Assembly (NCBI RefSeq): GCF_000170855.1
Contig: NZ_ABCQ01000047.1
Span: 1 to 35,738 of the forward strand
DNA: 35,738 nucleotides
Direction: 5' to 3'
Source of the DNA: Moritella sp. PE36
GTDB lineage: Bacteria > Pseudomonadota > Gammaproteobacteria > Enterobacterales > Moritellaceae
Positions within the stretch are counted from its first letter, which is position 1. Each line of letters opens with the position of its first letter. The notes under the pieces are model-generated. The model did no database searches. It saw nothing but the letters and a program-made list of their open reading frames with translations, and was not told where the DNA came from. Below are positions 16,605-26,329 of the stretch, one piece after another. Position numbers and translations under genes: made by a program.

Positions 16605-18704
16605 CTACTCAGCCTCATTTTGCTGTGATTCAATATCCGTCACTTCTGACTCTGATCTAACATCAAACTGTACCGTCTTGTTATCTTGCTGTTCCAAGTA
16701 CTTACGCAGTTCCGGCGAAATCACCCGCTCTTGATTAAACTTAGGTAATACGGGTACATCGCTATACGGCATTAACGCTACACCATCTTCTTGTCGTAAC
16801 AGCTGATGTGCACGTATTAGGCTATATTTACGGTTACTCACGCCACGAATCGACGCATTATCGCGAATAATAGTGGCCTTGATGAAGATCATCAAATTCC
16901 GTTTTTTCGTACTTGATGATGTTGACTTAAACAAGTTACCAATCCAAGGGATATCCCCTAACCAAGGCACCTTAGATACACTTTCAATCACTTGTTCGTC
17001 AAGTAAACCACCAATTACGACTGTCTGGCCACTGTCGGCTAAAATAGTGGTATTGACCTGGCGCTTGGCAAAGGTCACATCCACTGAGGTCGAGCCCAGT
17101 ACTTGTGAAACTTCTTGCTCAATAGTGAGCTGAACCGCATCACCTTCATTGATCTGCGGCGTGACTGTTAATTTAATTCCCACTTCCCGACGCTCTACGG
17201 TCTGGAACGGGTTATCGTTACCGGAGCTTGCAGACGAGCCAGTAATCACCGGCACTTCTTCACCGACGATAAATGACGCTTCTTGATTATCGAGCGTCAT
17301 GATACTTGGCGTCGCCAGAATGTTAGAATTAGAATCATTCGCAGATGCTTGAATTATAGCGCCGAAGCTTTTCGCACTGTTCATTACCCCTAATGCTAAA
17401 CCGTTCACCCCACTTAACGCTGCTGCTAAAGTGGAAATATCACCAGTGGTTGTAGACGTCGTGCTTGTTGGATTACCTTGAGCATCAGTACCTGTTGTTG
17501 TCGTTGTCGTATCTTGCGCATCATAAATACCCGCGCCAATCGTTGTTAGTGGCACTTGCGTACCATTATTGTATTGAGTACCCCCCGCTTCAGATAACCA
17601 TTGAACGCCAAAGTTAATGCCGTCGCCTTCCGAAATTTCAACAATAATCGCTTCAACTAAGACTTGCGCGCGGCGGATATCAAGTTGATTAATCACTTGT
17701 TGCAGAGTGCGCATCACATCTGGTTGCGCGGTGATCACCAAGGCATTGGTATCTTCATGTGCCTCAATCCCGAGAACGGAATTAGACTTAGACTTACTTT
17801 TAGACGAGCCTGATTTGGTCGATGTGATCGAGTTGCTCACCCCTTTTAATACATCAGCGACTTCTTTGGCATTCGCATATTTCAAATAAATAACCCGGGT
17901 ATTACCGGTAGTTTCTAATTCACTGTCTAATTTTTGGATCAAGCTTGCAACCCGTTGACGGGCTTTGGGGTCGCCACTGATCACCACGGCATTAGTACGG
18001 TCATCCGCCACAATTTTAGGCTGTAAGATACTCGGTATCTTCGACTTGCCATTGCCTTTGGTTAGGCTATCAATGATCCGTACCATCTCACTGGCAGATG
18101 CATATTTAAGATGAATAATATCGACTTCTTGATCACCGGCTTTATCCACACGGCGGACAATTTCAACTAAACGATTAACCACCGCAGCACGGCCTGTCAG
18201 CATTAATACATTCGACGGTTCATAATGCACCACATTACCGCCACCGGCATTATCGTTTAATTGGCGTAATAACGGCGACAGTTCACGCACTGATACATTA
18301 TGTACAGGTACCACACGCGTCACCATTTCATCACCCTTACCAGGATTGTGATCGTCAACCACAGGGATGCTTGAGGTCTTCGCGGCTTTGCTTTTAATGA
18401 CTTTAAGTACACCATTGTCCATCTTCACAACGGCATAGCCATACACATCTAATACATTAAGAAAAAACTGATAATACTGCTCTTCATTTAGCAGATCATA
18501 ACTGCGCACATTGACCTTGCCACGTACACTTGGATCAATAATCACGGTTTTATTTAAGTTTTTACCCACGACATTAATAAATTCATTAATATCTGTGCCT
18601 TTAAAACTCGCAGAATAGTCGGCAGCCATGGCCATACCACTCAAGCCCAGCAGTATACCTGCAGATAAGCTTGTTAATTTTTTTCCAACATTATTAAGGT
18701 TCAT
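16605..18704 (-). CDS. gspD: Type II secretion outer-membrane secretin GspD
   Basis: Forms the multimeric outer-membrane channel. The 699-residue precursor has a signal peptide ending ...GMAMA before ADYSASFKGTD. The N0 domain (about 28-105) is followed by three KH-like N1-N3 domains, then the secretin core with EVPVITGSS and VPWLGDIPWIGNLFK. The loop around residues 400-425 is rich in threonine and serine. Length is slightly above Vibrio homologues (about 675). A C-terminal tail after FIKATI could bind a pilotin, but no pilotin gene is in the window. AAGGA precedes the ATG; 40 bases separate it from gspC. Confidence 0.97.
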   Translation of the reverse strand: MNLNNVGKKLTSLSAGILLGLSGMAMAADYSASFKGTDINEFINVVGKNLNKTVIIDPSVRGKVNVRSYDLLNEEQYYQFFLNVLDVYGYAVVKMDNGVLKVIKSKAAKTSSIPVVDDHNPGKGDEMVTRVVPVHNVSVRELSPLLRQLNDNAGGGNVVHYEPSNVLMLTGRAAVVNRLVEIVRRVDKAGDQEVDIIHLKYASASEMVRIIDSLTKGNGKSKIPSILQPKIVADDRTNAVVISGDPKARQRVASLIQKLDSELETTGNTRVIYLKYANAKEVADVLKGVSNSITSTKSGSSKSKSKSNSVLGIEAHEDTNALVITAQPDVMRTLQQVINQLDIRRAQVLVEAIIVEISEGDGINFGVQWLSEAGGTQYNNGTQVPLTTIGAGIYDAQDTTTTTTGTDAQGNPTSTTSTTTGDISTLAAALSGVNGLALGVMNSAKSFGAIIQASANDSNSNILATPSIMTLDNQEASFIVGEEVPVITGSSASSGNDNPFQTVERREVGIKLTVTPQINEGDAVQLTIEQEVSQVLGSTSVDVTFAKRQVNTTILADSGQTVVIGGLLDEQVIESVSKVPWLGDIPWIGNLFKSTSSSTKKRNLMIFIKATIIRDNASIRGVSNRKYSLIRAHQLLRQEDGVALMPYSDVPVLPKFNQERVISPELRKYLEQQDNKTVQFDVRSESEVTDIESQQNEAE

Positions 18705-18744
18705 CTTTATCCTTAGCTACCTAAAATTTATACAGCTCAAATGG

Positions 18745-19617
18745 CTACTCTGGCATACTTAAATAAATACTGTGTAATTGCCCATCGCGTTCAACCGTTA
18801 GCGACATTTCGGTCAAATCTTTCAGTTGCTTTGCGACTTCCATTGCTTGGCGGGTATCCGTTAAATCATATCCATTTAACGATACGGCGAGATCATTGGG
18901 TTTTAAACCAACTTCTTTAAATAATTCACGATTCTTGCCGGGATTGACACGATAGCCAGATAATTTACCGTTTTTACGAACAGGTGAAATACGGACATAA
19001 TCGGTAATACTGGCGGGGTTTTTTAATAGGGTTTTACGTAGATTAGAAAGATCTCTAGGTGCTTTCCCGGTGCTTGTTTGATGAGATGGTCGTTGGCTGC
19101 TTTCACGGCTAAATTCTTCACCGTCTAGCATCAATGTTTCTAAATTACCTTGATATTCAATGATCACACGATCAGGGTTAACCTGCTTTAGCCTAGCGTT
19201 GGTCGAGCCTATCTCATCATCAATCGCATACGTTTCTTGCTTACCTTTATATTCAATAATAGCTAACGCTCGACTTGGTTCACTGCTAGCAACAAGTCCA
19301 ACTAACGTTAAGCGTAAGCGCGTTTTCGGGGCATCTATATTTTGTACCACAACAGCGGCTTGTTTATCCGTTGCTTGTTTGCCAAACAAGTTTAACTGGC
19401 GGAGGGTATTTAATTCATAATTGTTGACTTGATTACTAGCACGACTAGATGTCGGTTGCCACCATGTTGCAGAACCTGATGTTGTCGGCCATAGTTGCCA
19501 AGTTAACAACGCTGATTGATAACAAAATACCGTCAGCAACAAATAACAACAAAAGGTCGCGATTTGTTTTTGTGGTAGCTTGATAACAAACTGCTTAAGC
19601 ACATCTAGATTGTCCAT
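18745..19617 (-). CDS. gspC: Type II secretion protein GspC
   Basis: First gene of the operon. Bitopic inner-membrane protein of 290 residues that links the platform to the secretin. One membrane segment (about 20-40), the homology region (about 66-160, with NLFGKQ and LRLTLVGLVASSEPSRALAI) that contacts GspD N0, and a C-terminal PDZ domain (about 205-288, with GYRVNPGKNRELFKEVGLKP and DLTDTRQAMEV) are visible. The PDZ type is as in Vibrio EpsC. The ATG at 19617 has AGGAT upstream. Confidence 0.95.
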   Translation of the reverse strand: MDNLDVLKQFVIKLPQKQIATFCCYLLLTVFCYQSALLTWQLWPTTSGSATWWQPTSSRASNQVNNYELNTLRQLNLFGKQATDKQAAVVVQNIDAPKTRLRLTLVGLVASSEPSRALAIIEYKGKQETYAIDDEIGSTNARLKQVNPDRVIIEYQGNLETLMLDGEEFSRESSQRPSHQTSTGKAPRDLSNLRKTLLKNPASITDYVRISPVRKNGKLSGYRVNPGKNRELFKEVGLKPNDLAVSLNGYDLTDTRQAMEVAKQLKDLTEMSLTVERDGQLHSIYLSMPE

Positions 19618-19986
19618 TCTGGCATTATCCTAATACAACATCATTTAAAAATAAGCTACGTTCATTAACAGAACAATACTAGCCTTATGGTTTTGTCCGT
19701 ACAAGCCCTATCACAACAAAAGTAGAAAAATCAGTCTACTAATTAAAATTAAACTCATACTCACTAAATACTTTTAACATCTATTAAACGAATCTATTAA
19801 GAATATGTTAATTTTAATTTTTCGCCATTCTACATCCCCATACTTACAAATGAAACTTAGATGAAAGAAATGTGAAATATACCCATCATTTAAGTTAATA
19901 AAATGTGTATTTCGCATCAATAAAAGACTCTCTTACTGCTTTGTTTATCTGTTATAATCAAGTGGATTAGAACGTTTATTTGGAAT
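19618..19986. other. gspC-hslR divergent intergenic region
   Basis: This 369-base AT-rich gap must carry the gsp operon promoter (minus) and the hslR promoter (plus). A candidate minus-strand pair TTGTAC-17-TAGTAT near 19680-19710 is weak. I see no small gene or RNA. The direct repeat TCTATTAA near 19780-19800 is short and may be chance. Confidence 0.5.
19950..19958 (+). promoter_or_regulatory. Extended -10 promoter of hslR-hslO
   Basis: TG-T-TATAAT (19950-19958) is a textbook extended -10 element. No good -35 and no sigma-32 consensus is seen. It would give a leader of about 20-40 bases. Confidence 0.55.
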
Positions 19987-20403
19987 ATGGTTGCATTAAT
20001 TATGTCAAAAAATACCAAACCAGATAGTAGTGATGTGCGTTTCGATAAATGGCTATGGGCTGCCCGGTTTTATAAAACCCGCGCCATTGCCAGAGAAATG
20101 ATCCAAAGTGGCAAAATTCGCTACAATGACCAACGCACTAAACCCAGTAAAACCGTTGAGTTGGGTGCAACAATAAAAATAAGACAAGGCTTTGATGAAA
20201 AGGAAGTGATCGTAAAGCAGCTTTCCGCGCAAAGGAGAGGGGCACCAGAAGCGGCTACCTTGTATGAAGAAACACCAAGTAGTGTTGAAAAGCGTGCACA
20301 AAATGATGTCGCGCGTAAACTAAATACATTGTATAACCCCTGCCCCGATAAACGTCCCGACAAGAAACAACGTCGAGAACTATTGCGGATAAAAAATCAT
20401 TAA
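19987..20403 (+). CDS. hslR: Heat shock protein 15, ribosome-associated HslR
   Basis: S4-domain RNA-binding protein that in E. coli binds 50S subunits carrying a stalled nascent chain. RFDKWLWAARFYKTRAIAREMIQSGK (first 20 residues begin at about 16) is the S4 RNA-binding motif. RRPDKK-like basic residues crowd the C-terminus. From the ATG at 19987 the protein has 138 residues. The next in-frame ATG (20002) gives 133, exactly the E. coli length, and neither has a strong Shine-Dalgarno, so the start is open. It precedes hslO by 19 bases, the usual pair. Confidence 0.93.
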   Translation: MVALIMSKNTKPDSSDVRFDKWLWAARFYKTRAIAREMIQSGKIRYNDQRTKPSKTVELGATIKIRQGFDEKEVIVKQLSAQRRGAPEAATLYEETPSSVEKRAQNDVARKLNTLYNPCPDKRPDKKQRRELLRIKNH

Positions 20404-20422
20404 CTTTAACGTCGAGAATATT

Positions 20423-21304
20423 ATGAGCCAGAAAGATTTATTACACCGTTACCTATTTGAAGATCACCAAGTACGTGGTGAGATTGTACAACTTGAACAA
20501 AGCTTTATTGATATTTTAGAAAACCTAAATTATCCAAGACCCGTGCAACGCCTGCTCGGTGAGTTACAAGTTGCAACAAGTCTATTAACAGCAACATTAA
20601 AATTTAAAGGCTCTATCACGGTCCAGTTACAAGGTGACGGTCCGGTGACACTTGCGGTTATTAATGGTAACGAAGATCTTGAATTACGTGGAGTGGCTCG
20701 CTGGAATGGTTCAGTACCAGACACCAACAATGTAAAAGAACTCATTGGTAAAGGCGTGATGGTTATAACTATCTCACCAGACAAAGGCGAACGTTATCAA
20801 GGTATCGTTGAACTTGGTGGCGATACTTTACAAGAGTGTTTAGAAAAATATTTTGAACAATCGGAGCAATTAACAACACGTTTGTGGTTCCGCACAGGTA
20901 AAGTTGGCTATAGAAAACAAGCGGCTGGCATGATGTTACAAAAATTACCGGCATCAGACGACAAGAAAAGTTCACCCGAAGATTTTGAACACCTAGTCGC
21001 ATTAACAGAAACGATTAAAGATGATGAATTATTTAATCTGGATGCAGAAGATGTGTTGGTACGACTTTATCACCAAGAAAAAGTACGCTTATTCGACCCA
21101 CAAACCGTGTCATTCAAATGTGGTTGTTCACACGAACGTAGTGCAACAGCATTACTTAGCGTAGCAAAAGAAGAGTTACTTGATATTATTGCTGAAAAAG
21201 GCCAAATAGAGATGCACTGTGATTATTGCGGTTCGCTTTATGCCTTTAATGCCGGTGATGTAGAAGATATACACGCACCGCAGATTGGCAACCCAGTACA
21301 TTAA
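20423..21304 (+). CDS. hslO: Redox-regulated chaperone Hsp33
   Basis: Cytoplasmic holdase switched on by oxidation. The 293-residue protein ends in the zinc-binding redox switch, with cysteines at 233 and 235 (CGC) and 266 and 269 (CDYC), matching the CxC...CxxC of E. coli. The N-terminal domain has VQLQGDGPVTLAVINGN and the linker ALTETIKDDELF. It is co-directional with hslR, 19 bases apart, so the two stress genes are likely one operon. Confidence 0.96.
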   Translation: MSQKDLLHRYLFEDHQVRGEIVQLEQSFIDILENLNYPRPVQRLLGELQVATSLLTATLKFKGSITVQLQGDGPVTLAVINGNEDLELRGVARWNGSVPDTNNVKELIGKGVMVITISPDKGERYQGIVELGGDTLQECLEKYFEQSEQLTTRLWFRTGKVGYRKQAAGMMLQKLPASDDKKSSPEDFEHLVALTETIKDDELFNLDAEDVLVRLYHQEKVRLFDPQTVSFKCGCSHERSATALLSVAKEELLDIIAEKGQIEMHCDYCGSLYAFNAGDVEDIHAPQIGNPVH

Positions 21305-21483
21305 ACAAGATGTGAATAAGAGTGTAGCAAATACACCGCAACACATAGTTTAACAATACGATATTTAGTAATAAGGGTGCCGTTAAGTGCGCCCATTACT
21401 ATTAATAAAATGTAATTTAAACCAAACTTAATTTAATTTAATCTGAAACAATAAATTAAACTCTGTACCCCCAGGAGATACCA

Positions 21484-23115
21484 ATGACAGAAATAAAAAA
21501 TAAAAATACCGTTATTGGCGCCACTATCGATCTATCGGTATATGGCATCAAGGATGTTGAAGAAATCGTATACAACCCTTCTTACGAACTACTTTTTGCA
21601 GAAGAAACAAAAGCGGATCTAGAAGGTTATGAAAAAGGTACCGTGACTGAATCAGGTGCCGTTGCTGTAGACACAGGTATCTTCACTGGTCGTTCGCCAA
21701 AAGATAAATATATTGTTCGTGATGATACAACACGCGATACGGTATGGTGGTCAGATCAAGGTAAAAATGATAACAAAGCCATCTCTCAAGACGTCTGGAA
21801 CGATCTGAAAACACTGGTAACACAGCAACTTTCAACAAAACGTTTATTCGTTGTTGATACTTACTGTGGTGCTAATGCGAATACCCGCATTAAAGTTCGC
21901 TTCATCACTGAAGTTGCATGGCAAGCGCATTTCGTTAAGAACATGTTCATCCGTCCAACTGAAGCTGAATTAGCAACTTACGAACCAGATTTCGTGGTTA
22001 TGAATGGTGCTAAGTGCACAAACCCAGATTGGGAAAAGCACGGCCTAAATTCTGAAAACTTTGTTGCTTTCAATTTAACAGAGAAAATTCAACTTATCGG
22101 CGGTACTTGGTACGGCGGCGAAATGAAAAAAGGTATGTTCTCTTACATGAACTACCTATTGCCACTACAAGGTATTGCATCTATGCATTGTTCAGCGAAC
22201 ATCGGTTCTGATGGTGAAACTGCAATCTTCTTTGGTTTATCTGGTACCGGTAAAACAACTTTATCAACCGATCCAAAACGCCAATTAATTGGTGATGACG
22301 AACACGGTTGGGATGATGATGGCGTATTCAACTTCGAAGGCGGCTGTTACGCAAAAACAATTAAATTAAGCGCAGAAGCAGAACCAGAAATATTTGGCGC
22401 AATTCGTCGTGATGCACTGCTTGAAAACGTAACCGTACTTGACGGTGGCGTAGTTGATTATGACGACGGTTCGAAAACAGAAAATACCCGTGTTTCTTAC
22501 CCTATCGAGCATATCGAAAATATCGTTAAGCCGATCTCAAAAGGCGGCCACGCGAATAAAGTTATTTTCTTAAGTGCAGATGCATTTGGGGTGTTACCAC
22601 CCGTATCGAAACTGACGCCAGAACAAACTAAATATCACTTCCTATCAGGTTTCACGGCTAAATTAGCCGGCACCGAGCGTGGTATTACAGAACCAACACC
22701 AACATTCTCAGCCTGTTTCGGCGCGGCGTTCTTATCGCTGCATCCAACCAAATACGGCCAAGAGCTTGTTAAACGTATGGAAGCATCGGGCGCACAAGCT
22801 TACTTGGTTAATACCGGTTGGAACGGCACAGGTAAACGTATTTCAATTAAAGATACGCGTGCCATCATCGATGCAATTCTTGATGGTTCAATTGAAAAAG
22901 TGGAAAGTAAAACTATCCCTTACTTCAATTTAGAAGTACCAACAACGCTACCAGGTTGTGATACTAAGATCCTTGACCCACGTGATACATACGAAGATGC
23001 AAATGTATGGGAAGAGAAAGCGGTAGCGCTTGCTAAACGTTTCGTGAGCAACTTCGAGAAGTTCACCGATAACGAAGAAGGCAAAGCACTACTTGCTGCA
23101 GGACCACAACTTTAA
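21484..23115 (+). CDS. pckA: Phosphoenolpyruvate carboxykinase (ATP)
   Basis: Converts oxaloacetate plus ATP to phosphoenolpyruvate and CO2, the first committed step of gluconeogenesis. The 543 residues match E. coli PckA (540). The kinase P-loop GLSGTGKT is at 251-258, metal-binding GDDEHGW at 270-276, and the substrate-binding FTGRSPKDK at 68-75. AGGAGA lies six bases before the ATG. The gene is monocistronic, with a 179-base upstream gap and a strong terminator downstream. The same neighbours (hslR, hslO) are known from related marine genera. Confidence 0.98.
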   Translation: MTEIKNKNTVIGATIDLSVYGIKDVEEIVYNPSYELLFAEETKADLEGYEKGTVTESGAVAVDTGIFTGRSPKDKYIVRDDTTRDTVWWSDQGKNDNKAISQDVWNDLKTLVTQQLSTKRLFVVDTYCGANANTRIKVRFITEVAWQAHFVKNMFIRPTEAELATYEPDFVVMNGAKCTNPDWEKHGLNSENFVAFNLTEKIQLIGGTWYGGEMKKGMFSYMNYLLPLQGIASMHCSANIGSDGETAIFFGLSGTGKTTLSTDPKRQLIGDDEHGWDDDGVFNFEGGCYAKTIKLSAEAEPEIFGAIRRDALLENVTVLDGGVVDYDDGSKTENTRVSYPIEHIENIVKPISKGGHANKVIFLSADAFGVLPPVSKLTPEQTKYHFLSGFTAKLAGTERGITEPTPTFSACFGAAFLSLHPTKYGQELVKRMEASGAQAYLVNTGWNGTGKRISIKDTRAIIDAILDGSIEKVESKTIPYFNLEVPTTLPGCDTKILDPRDTYEDANVWEEKAVALAKRFVSNFEKFTDNEEGKALLAAGPQL

Positions 23116-23157
23116 ACTTTATTTAAGTTAACGTTTATAGCGTTTTAAATAATGCAC

Positions 23158-23195
23158 AAAATGCCAGTATCGAGCAATCGACCTGGCATTTTTTA
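23158..23195 (+). terminator. Rho-independent terminator of pckA
   Basis: AAATGCCAG (23159-23167) pairs with CTGGCATTT (23183-23191). Inside it TCGA pairs with TCGA around a GCAA tetraloop of the stable GNRA class. A T-run of six follows. Confidence 0.92.
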
Positions 23196-23276
23196 TACCT
23201 GCAACAACGATAATGAGCTATTGGGCTGCGCTATTGCTATAATTTCCAATCACCCTAATTTAACAAGGTCATCGCA

Positions 23277-23762
23277 TTGGCTATATCAAACTTAATCACC
23301 CGAGTCGGCTGGGAAACCTTAGATAAGCGCCTTAAGTTCCTCTGGAAACAAGAACGGCCAAGAGTCACAAAAGTTGTGTCTTGGGCGGCGTCTCTGGGCG
23401 ACCGCAGTGATAATGCAGATTACAAAGAGAATAAACATTTACTGCGTACCATCGATCGTGAGATCCGCTTTTTAGTTAAACGTCTCGAAGTACTAGAAAT
23501 AGTCGATTATAGCCCACAGCAAGATGGCACCGTTTATTTTGGCGCCTATGCCGAATTAGAAGATGATAATGGCACTGTGATCCAATGCCGTATTGTCGGC
23601 CGTGACGAATTAGACTCAAAGCGCAATTTCGTTACCGTTGATTCCCCAATGGCAAAAGCCCTTATCGGTAAACAAGTTGATGATGAAGCGATAGTGCACA
23701 CGCCTGCGGGTAGTAAAACTTGGTACATCAACAAGATCCAATACCAACCATTTACAGCGTGA
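23277..23762 (+). CDS. greB: Transcript cleavage factor GreB
   Basis: Rescues backtracked RNA polymerase by stimulating cleavage of the nascent RNA 3' end. The 161-residue protein has the N-terminal coiled coil with WAASLGDRSDNADY at its tip and the C-terminal FKBP-like domain (YSPQQDGTVYFGAYAELED, TPAGSKTWYI). The start is a TTG at 23277: an in-frame stop lies six codons upstream and no ATG or GTG fits. AAGG sits nine bases before it. The second acidic tip residue, E44 in E. coli, is D45 here (see findings). tex follows after 48 bases. Confidence 0.95.
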   Translation: MAISNLITRVGWETLDKRLKFLWKQERPRVTKVVSWAASLGDRSDNADYKENKHLLRTIDREIRFLVKRLEVLEIVDYSPQQDGTVYFGAYAELEDDNGTVIQCRIVGRDELDSKRNFVTVDSPMAKALIGKQVDDEAIVHTPAGSKTWYINKIQYQPFTA

Positions 23763-23810
23763 TAGTCCGTATTAATGTCATCACCAATCTATTCATTTTA
23801 AGGATCCAAA

Positions 23811-26153
23811 GTGTCTAAATTAGCAACTCTTATCGCGCAAGAAATTAATGCGCATGTCCGCCAAGTTAACGCTGCAATTACCCTACTTGATGATGGGTCG
23901 ACAGTCCCTTTTATCGCCCGCTATCGTAAAGAAGCCACAGAAGGCTTAGATGATGGTCAATTAAGAACGTTAGAACAACGCCTGACCTACTTACGTGATT
24001 TAGAAACACGCCGTGAAACAATTTTAAAAAATATCGCCGAACAAGATAAGTTAACCCCACAGTTAACAGCCGCTATCAATGCAGCAGACACAAAAACACG
24101 TTTAGAGGACCTCTACTTACCCTTTAAAACTAAACGCCGTACTAAGGGACAAATAGCCATTGAAGCAGGGCTAACACCATTAGCAGAATCTCTGATTGCT
24201 AACCCACAGCAACACCCCCTGCAACTCGCCAAACAATTTGTCACATCAGACGCTAGTTTCGCCGCACCAGAACAAGCATTAGAAGGCGCAAAATTTATCC
24301 TGATGGAAAAAGCCAGTGTCGATGCGGAACTTATTGCCAAAGTACGTAACCAGTTACTTGCCTATGCGACACTGGAATCAAAAGAAAATAAAAAGTCAGC
24401 CACTGCAGACAGTAAATTTAAAGATTATTTCAGTCACAGTGAAGGGATCAGAAAAATTCCATCACACCGTATGCTCGCCATGTTACGTGGTAAAAATGAA
24501 GGTGAATTACAGATTGGCTTAAACGCAGATCCCGAATTTACGGAAAAAAATGCCACCAGTTATTGTGAAGTTATTATCGCCAAACATCTTGGGATCCGGT
24601 ATCAAAACAAACCCGCCGATGAATGGCTAAAATCGGTGGTTCACAGCAGCTGGAAACAAAAATTACTGAGTCAGCTAGAAACAGAACTAATCGGTAAAAT
24701 GAAAGAGTCGGCCGAAGTCGAAGCCATTAAAGTATTTGCCGCCAACCTTACGGCATTGTTAATGGCATCGCCAGCGGGACCAAAAGTCACCCTTGGACTA
24801 GATCCGGGATTACGCACAGGTTCTAAAATTGCCGTTATTGATGCCACGGGTAAGTTACTCGATCACACCACTATCTATCCACATGTTCCCCAACAGCAAT
24901 GGCAGCAATCATTATCAACGCTAGCGACATTATGTCAGCGTTATAGTGTTGAGCTAATCAGTATTGGTAACGGCACTGCATCGCGAGAAACAGATAAACT
25001 GGTTGCTGAATTAATCAAAGCTAAACCAGCGCTAAAATTACAAAAAATCATGGTCAGCGAAGCGGGTGCATCCGTGTATTCAGCATCCGAATTAGCCGCC
25101 AATGAATTTCCCCAACTCGATGTCTCTATTCGTGGCGCGGTATCGATTGCTCGACGTTTACAAGATCCGCTCGCAGAACTGGTAAAAATAGATCCCAAGG
25201 CTATTGGTGTTGGTCAATATCAACATGATGTAAACCAAAGCTTATTATCTAAAAAATTAGATATCGTCATTGAAGATTGCGTAAATAAAGTCGGTGTTGA
25301 TGTTAATCTGGCATCTGCAGCACTACTCTCTCGTGTCGCAGGACTGAATAAAACGATTGCCGAAAATATTGTGAATTACCGCAATGACAATGGCCCGTTT
25401 GGCAAACGTAATGAGTTAAAGAAAGTGGCACGCTTAGGGCCTAAAGCATTTGAACAATGCGCGGGTTTCTTACGCATCTTAAATGGTAAAGATCCGTTAG
25501 ACAGTTCAGGCGTACATCCTGAGTCATACCCTGTCATTAAAGATATTACCCAACGAACAGGCAAAAAGATCACCGAAATAATAGGTAACAGTGAACTGCT
25601 TAAATCGCTCAATCCGCAAGATTACACCAATGCTAAATTTGGTCTACCGACTGTTCAGGATATTCTGCAAGAATTAGACAAACCAGGACGCGATCCAAGA
25701 CCTGAATTCAAAACGGCAACGTTCAAAGATGGTATTGAAAAAATAACTGATTTAAAGCCAGGTATGCAGCTTGAAGGGATCATCAGTAATGTCACTAACT
25801 TTGGCGCCTTTGTTGATATCGGTGTCCACCAAGACGGTTTAGTGCACATTTCAGCGTTAACCAATCGCTTTGTTAAAGACCCACACGAGATTGTCAAAGC
25901 AGGACAGATTGTAAAAGTTAAAGTCACAGAGATTGATATTGCCAGAAAACGGATTGCACTAACGATGCGGTTAGATGATGAAGTGCCAGTAGCAAGTCAT
26001 AATACCGCAAGCAATAATAAAATGGGATTTGAGAGCAGTAACAAACCAGCCAAACAATCGCAAACTAAAGGACAACATAAAACAGCAGACAGGAATTCAG
26101 GATTTAATAATAGTGCGTTTGCTGACGCCTTTGCTAATGCGAAGAAACGCTAA
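23811..26153 (+). CDS. tex: Tex-family RNA-binding transcription accessory protein
   Basis: Nucleic-acid-binding protein of 780 residues, similar in size to E. coli YhgF (773). Visible domains are the helical N-terminal part (with [20 protein letters not shown] truncated here to its core), a YqgF/RNase-H-like domain from about 325 ([17 protein letters not shown]), helix-hairpin-helix motifs around 510-560, and an S1 RNA-binding domain from about 648 ([20 protein letters not shown]). A lysine- and asparagine-rich tail ends it. The GTG start at 23811 has AAGGA seven bases upstream. Probably co-transcribed with greB. Confidence 0.95.
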   Translation: MSKLATLIAQEINAHVRQVNAAITLLDDGSTVPFIARYRKEATEGLDDGQLRTLEQRLTYLRDLETRRETILKNIAEQDKLTPQLTAAINAADTKTRLEDLYLPFKTKRRTKGQIAIEAGLTPLAESLIANPQQHPLQLAKQFVTSDASFAAPEQALEGAKFILMEKASVDAELIAKVRNQLLAYATLESKENKKSATADSKFKDYFSHSEGIRKIPSHRMLAMLRGKNEGELQIGLNADPEFTEKNATSYCEVIIAKHLGIRYQNKPADEWLKSVVHSSWKQKLLSQLETELIGKMKESAEVEAIKVFAANLTALLMASPAGPKVTLGLDPGLRTGSKIAVIDATGKLLDHTTIYPHVPQQQWQQSLSTLATLCQRYSVELISIGNGTASRETDKLVAELIKAKPALKLQKIMVSEAGASVYSASELAANEFPQLDVSIRGAVSIARRLQDPLAELVKIDPKAIGVGQYQHDVNQSLLSKKLDIVIEDCVNKVGVDVNLASAALLSRVAGLNKTIAENIVNYRNDNGPFGKRNELKKVARLGPKAFEQCAGFLRILNGKDPLDSSGVHPESYPVIKDITQRTGKKITEIIGNSELLKSLNPQDYTNAKFGLPTVQDILQELDKPGRDPRPEFKTATFKDGIEKITDLKPGMQLEGIISNVTNFGAFVDIGVHQDGLVHISALTNRFVKDPHEIVKAGQIVKVKVTEIDIARKRIALTMRLDDEVPVASHNTASNNKMGFESSNKPAKQSQTKGQHKTADRNSGFNNSAFADAFANAKKR

Positions 26154-26185
26154 TAGCGAAATAATGCTGTTAATTAAATAATAAT

Positions 26186-26210
26186 GTGGCGGACTAAGTT
26201 CGTCACCTTT
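26186..26210 (+). terminator. Hairpin after tex, weak terminator
   Basis: GTGGCGGAC (26186-26194) pairs with GTTCGTCAC (26198-26206) through nine pairs including two G-U, with a TAA loop, then CTTT. The following tandem repeat is T-rich, which could aid release. Confidence 0.45.
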
Positions 26211-26213
26211 CAC

Positions 26214-26262
26214 TAATTTCTAATTTCTAATTTCTAATTTCTAATTTCTAATTTCTAATTTT
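26214..26262 (+). repeat. Heptanucleotide tandem repeat TAATTTC, 6 perfect units plus one variant
   Basis: Six uninterrupted copies of TAATTTC (26214-26255) are followed by TAATTTT (26256-26262). It lies between the converging tex and tuf genes, outside coding sequence. Such arrays change length by slipped-strand mispairing. Confidence 0.97.
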
Positions 26263-26276
26263 ATAAATTGTAGATG

Positions 26277-26303
26277 AAAAAAAAGGCCGCCTAAGCGACC
26301 TTT
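26277..26303 (-). terminator. Rho-independent terminator of the str operon after tuf
   Basis: On the minus strand AAAGGTCGC and GCGGCCTTT form a 9-bp stem with one G-U and a TTAG loop, followed by a run of T (plus-strand A-run 26277-26284). It may also stop leftover tex transcription. Confidence 0.85.
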
Positions 26304-26329
26304 CTATATATTGTTTAAACTAATCGAAA

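Noticed and set aside
21375-21394. Hairpin GGGTGC/GCGCCC in the pckA leader as terminator or attenuator
   Set aside because: Six pairs including a G-U, an 8-base loop and no T-run or leader frame; not enough to call a regulatory element.
26214-26262. Possible CRISPR array
   Set aside because: Units are 7 bases with no spacers, and no cas genes are nearby; it is a simple tandem repeat.
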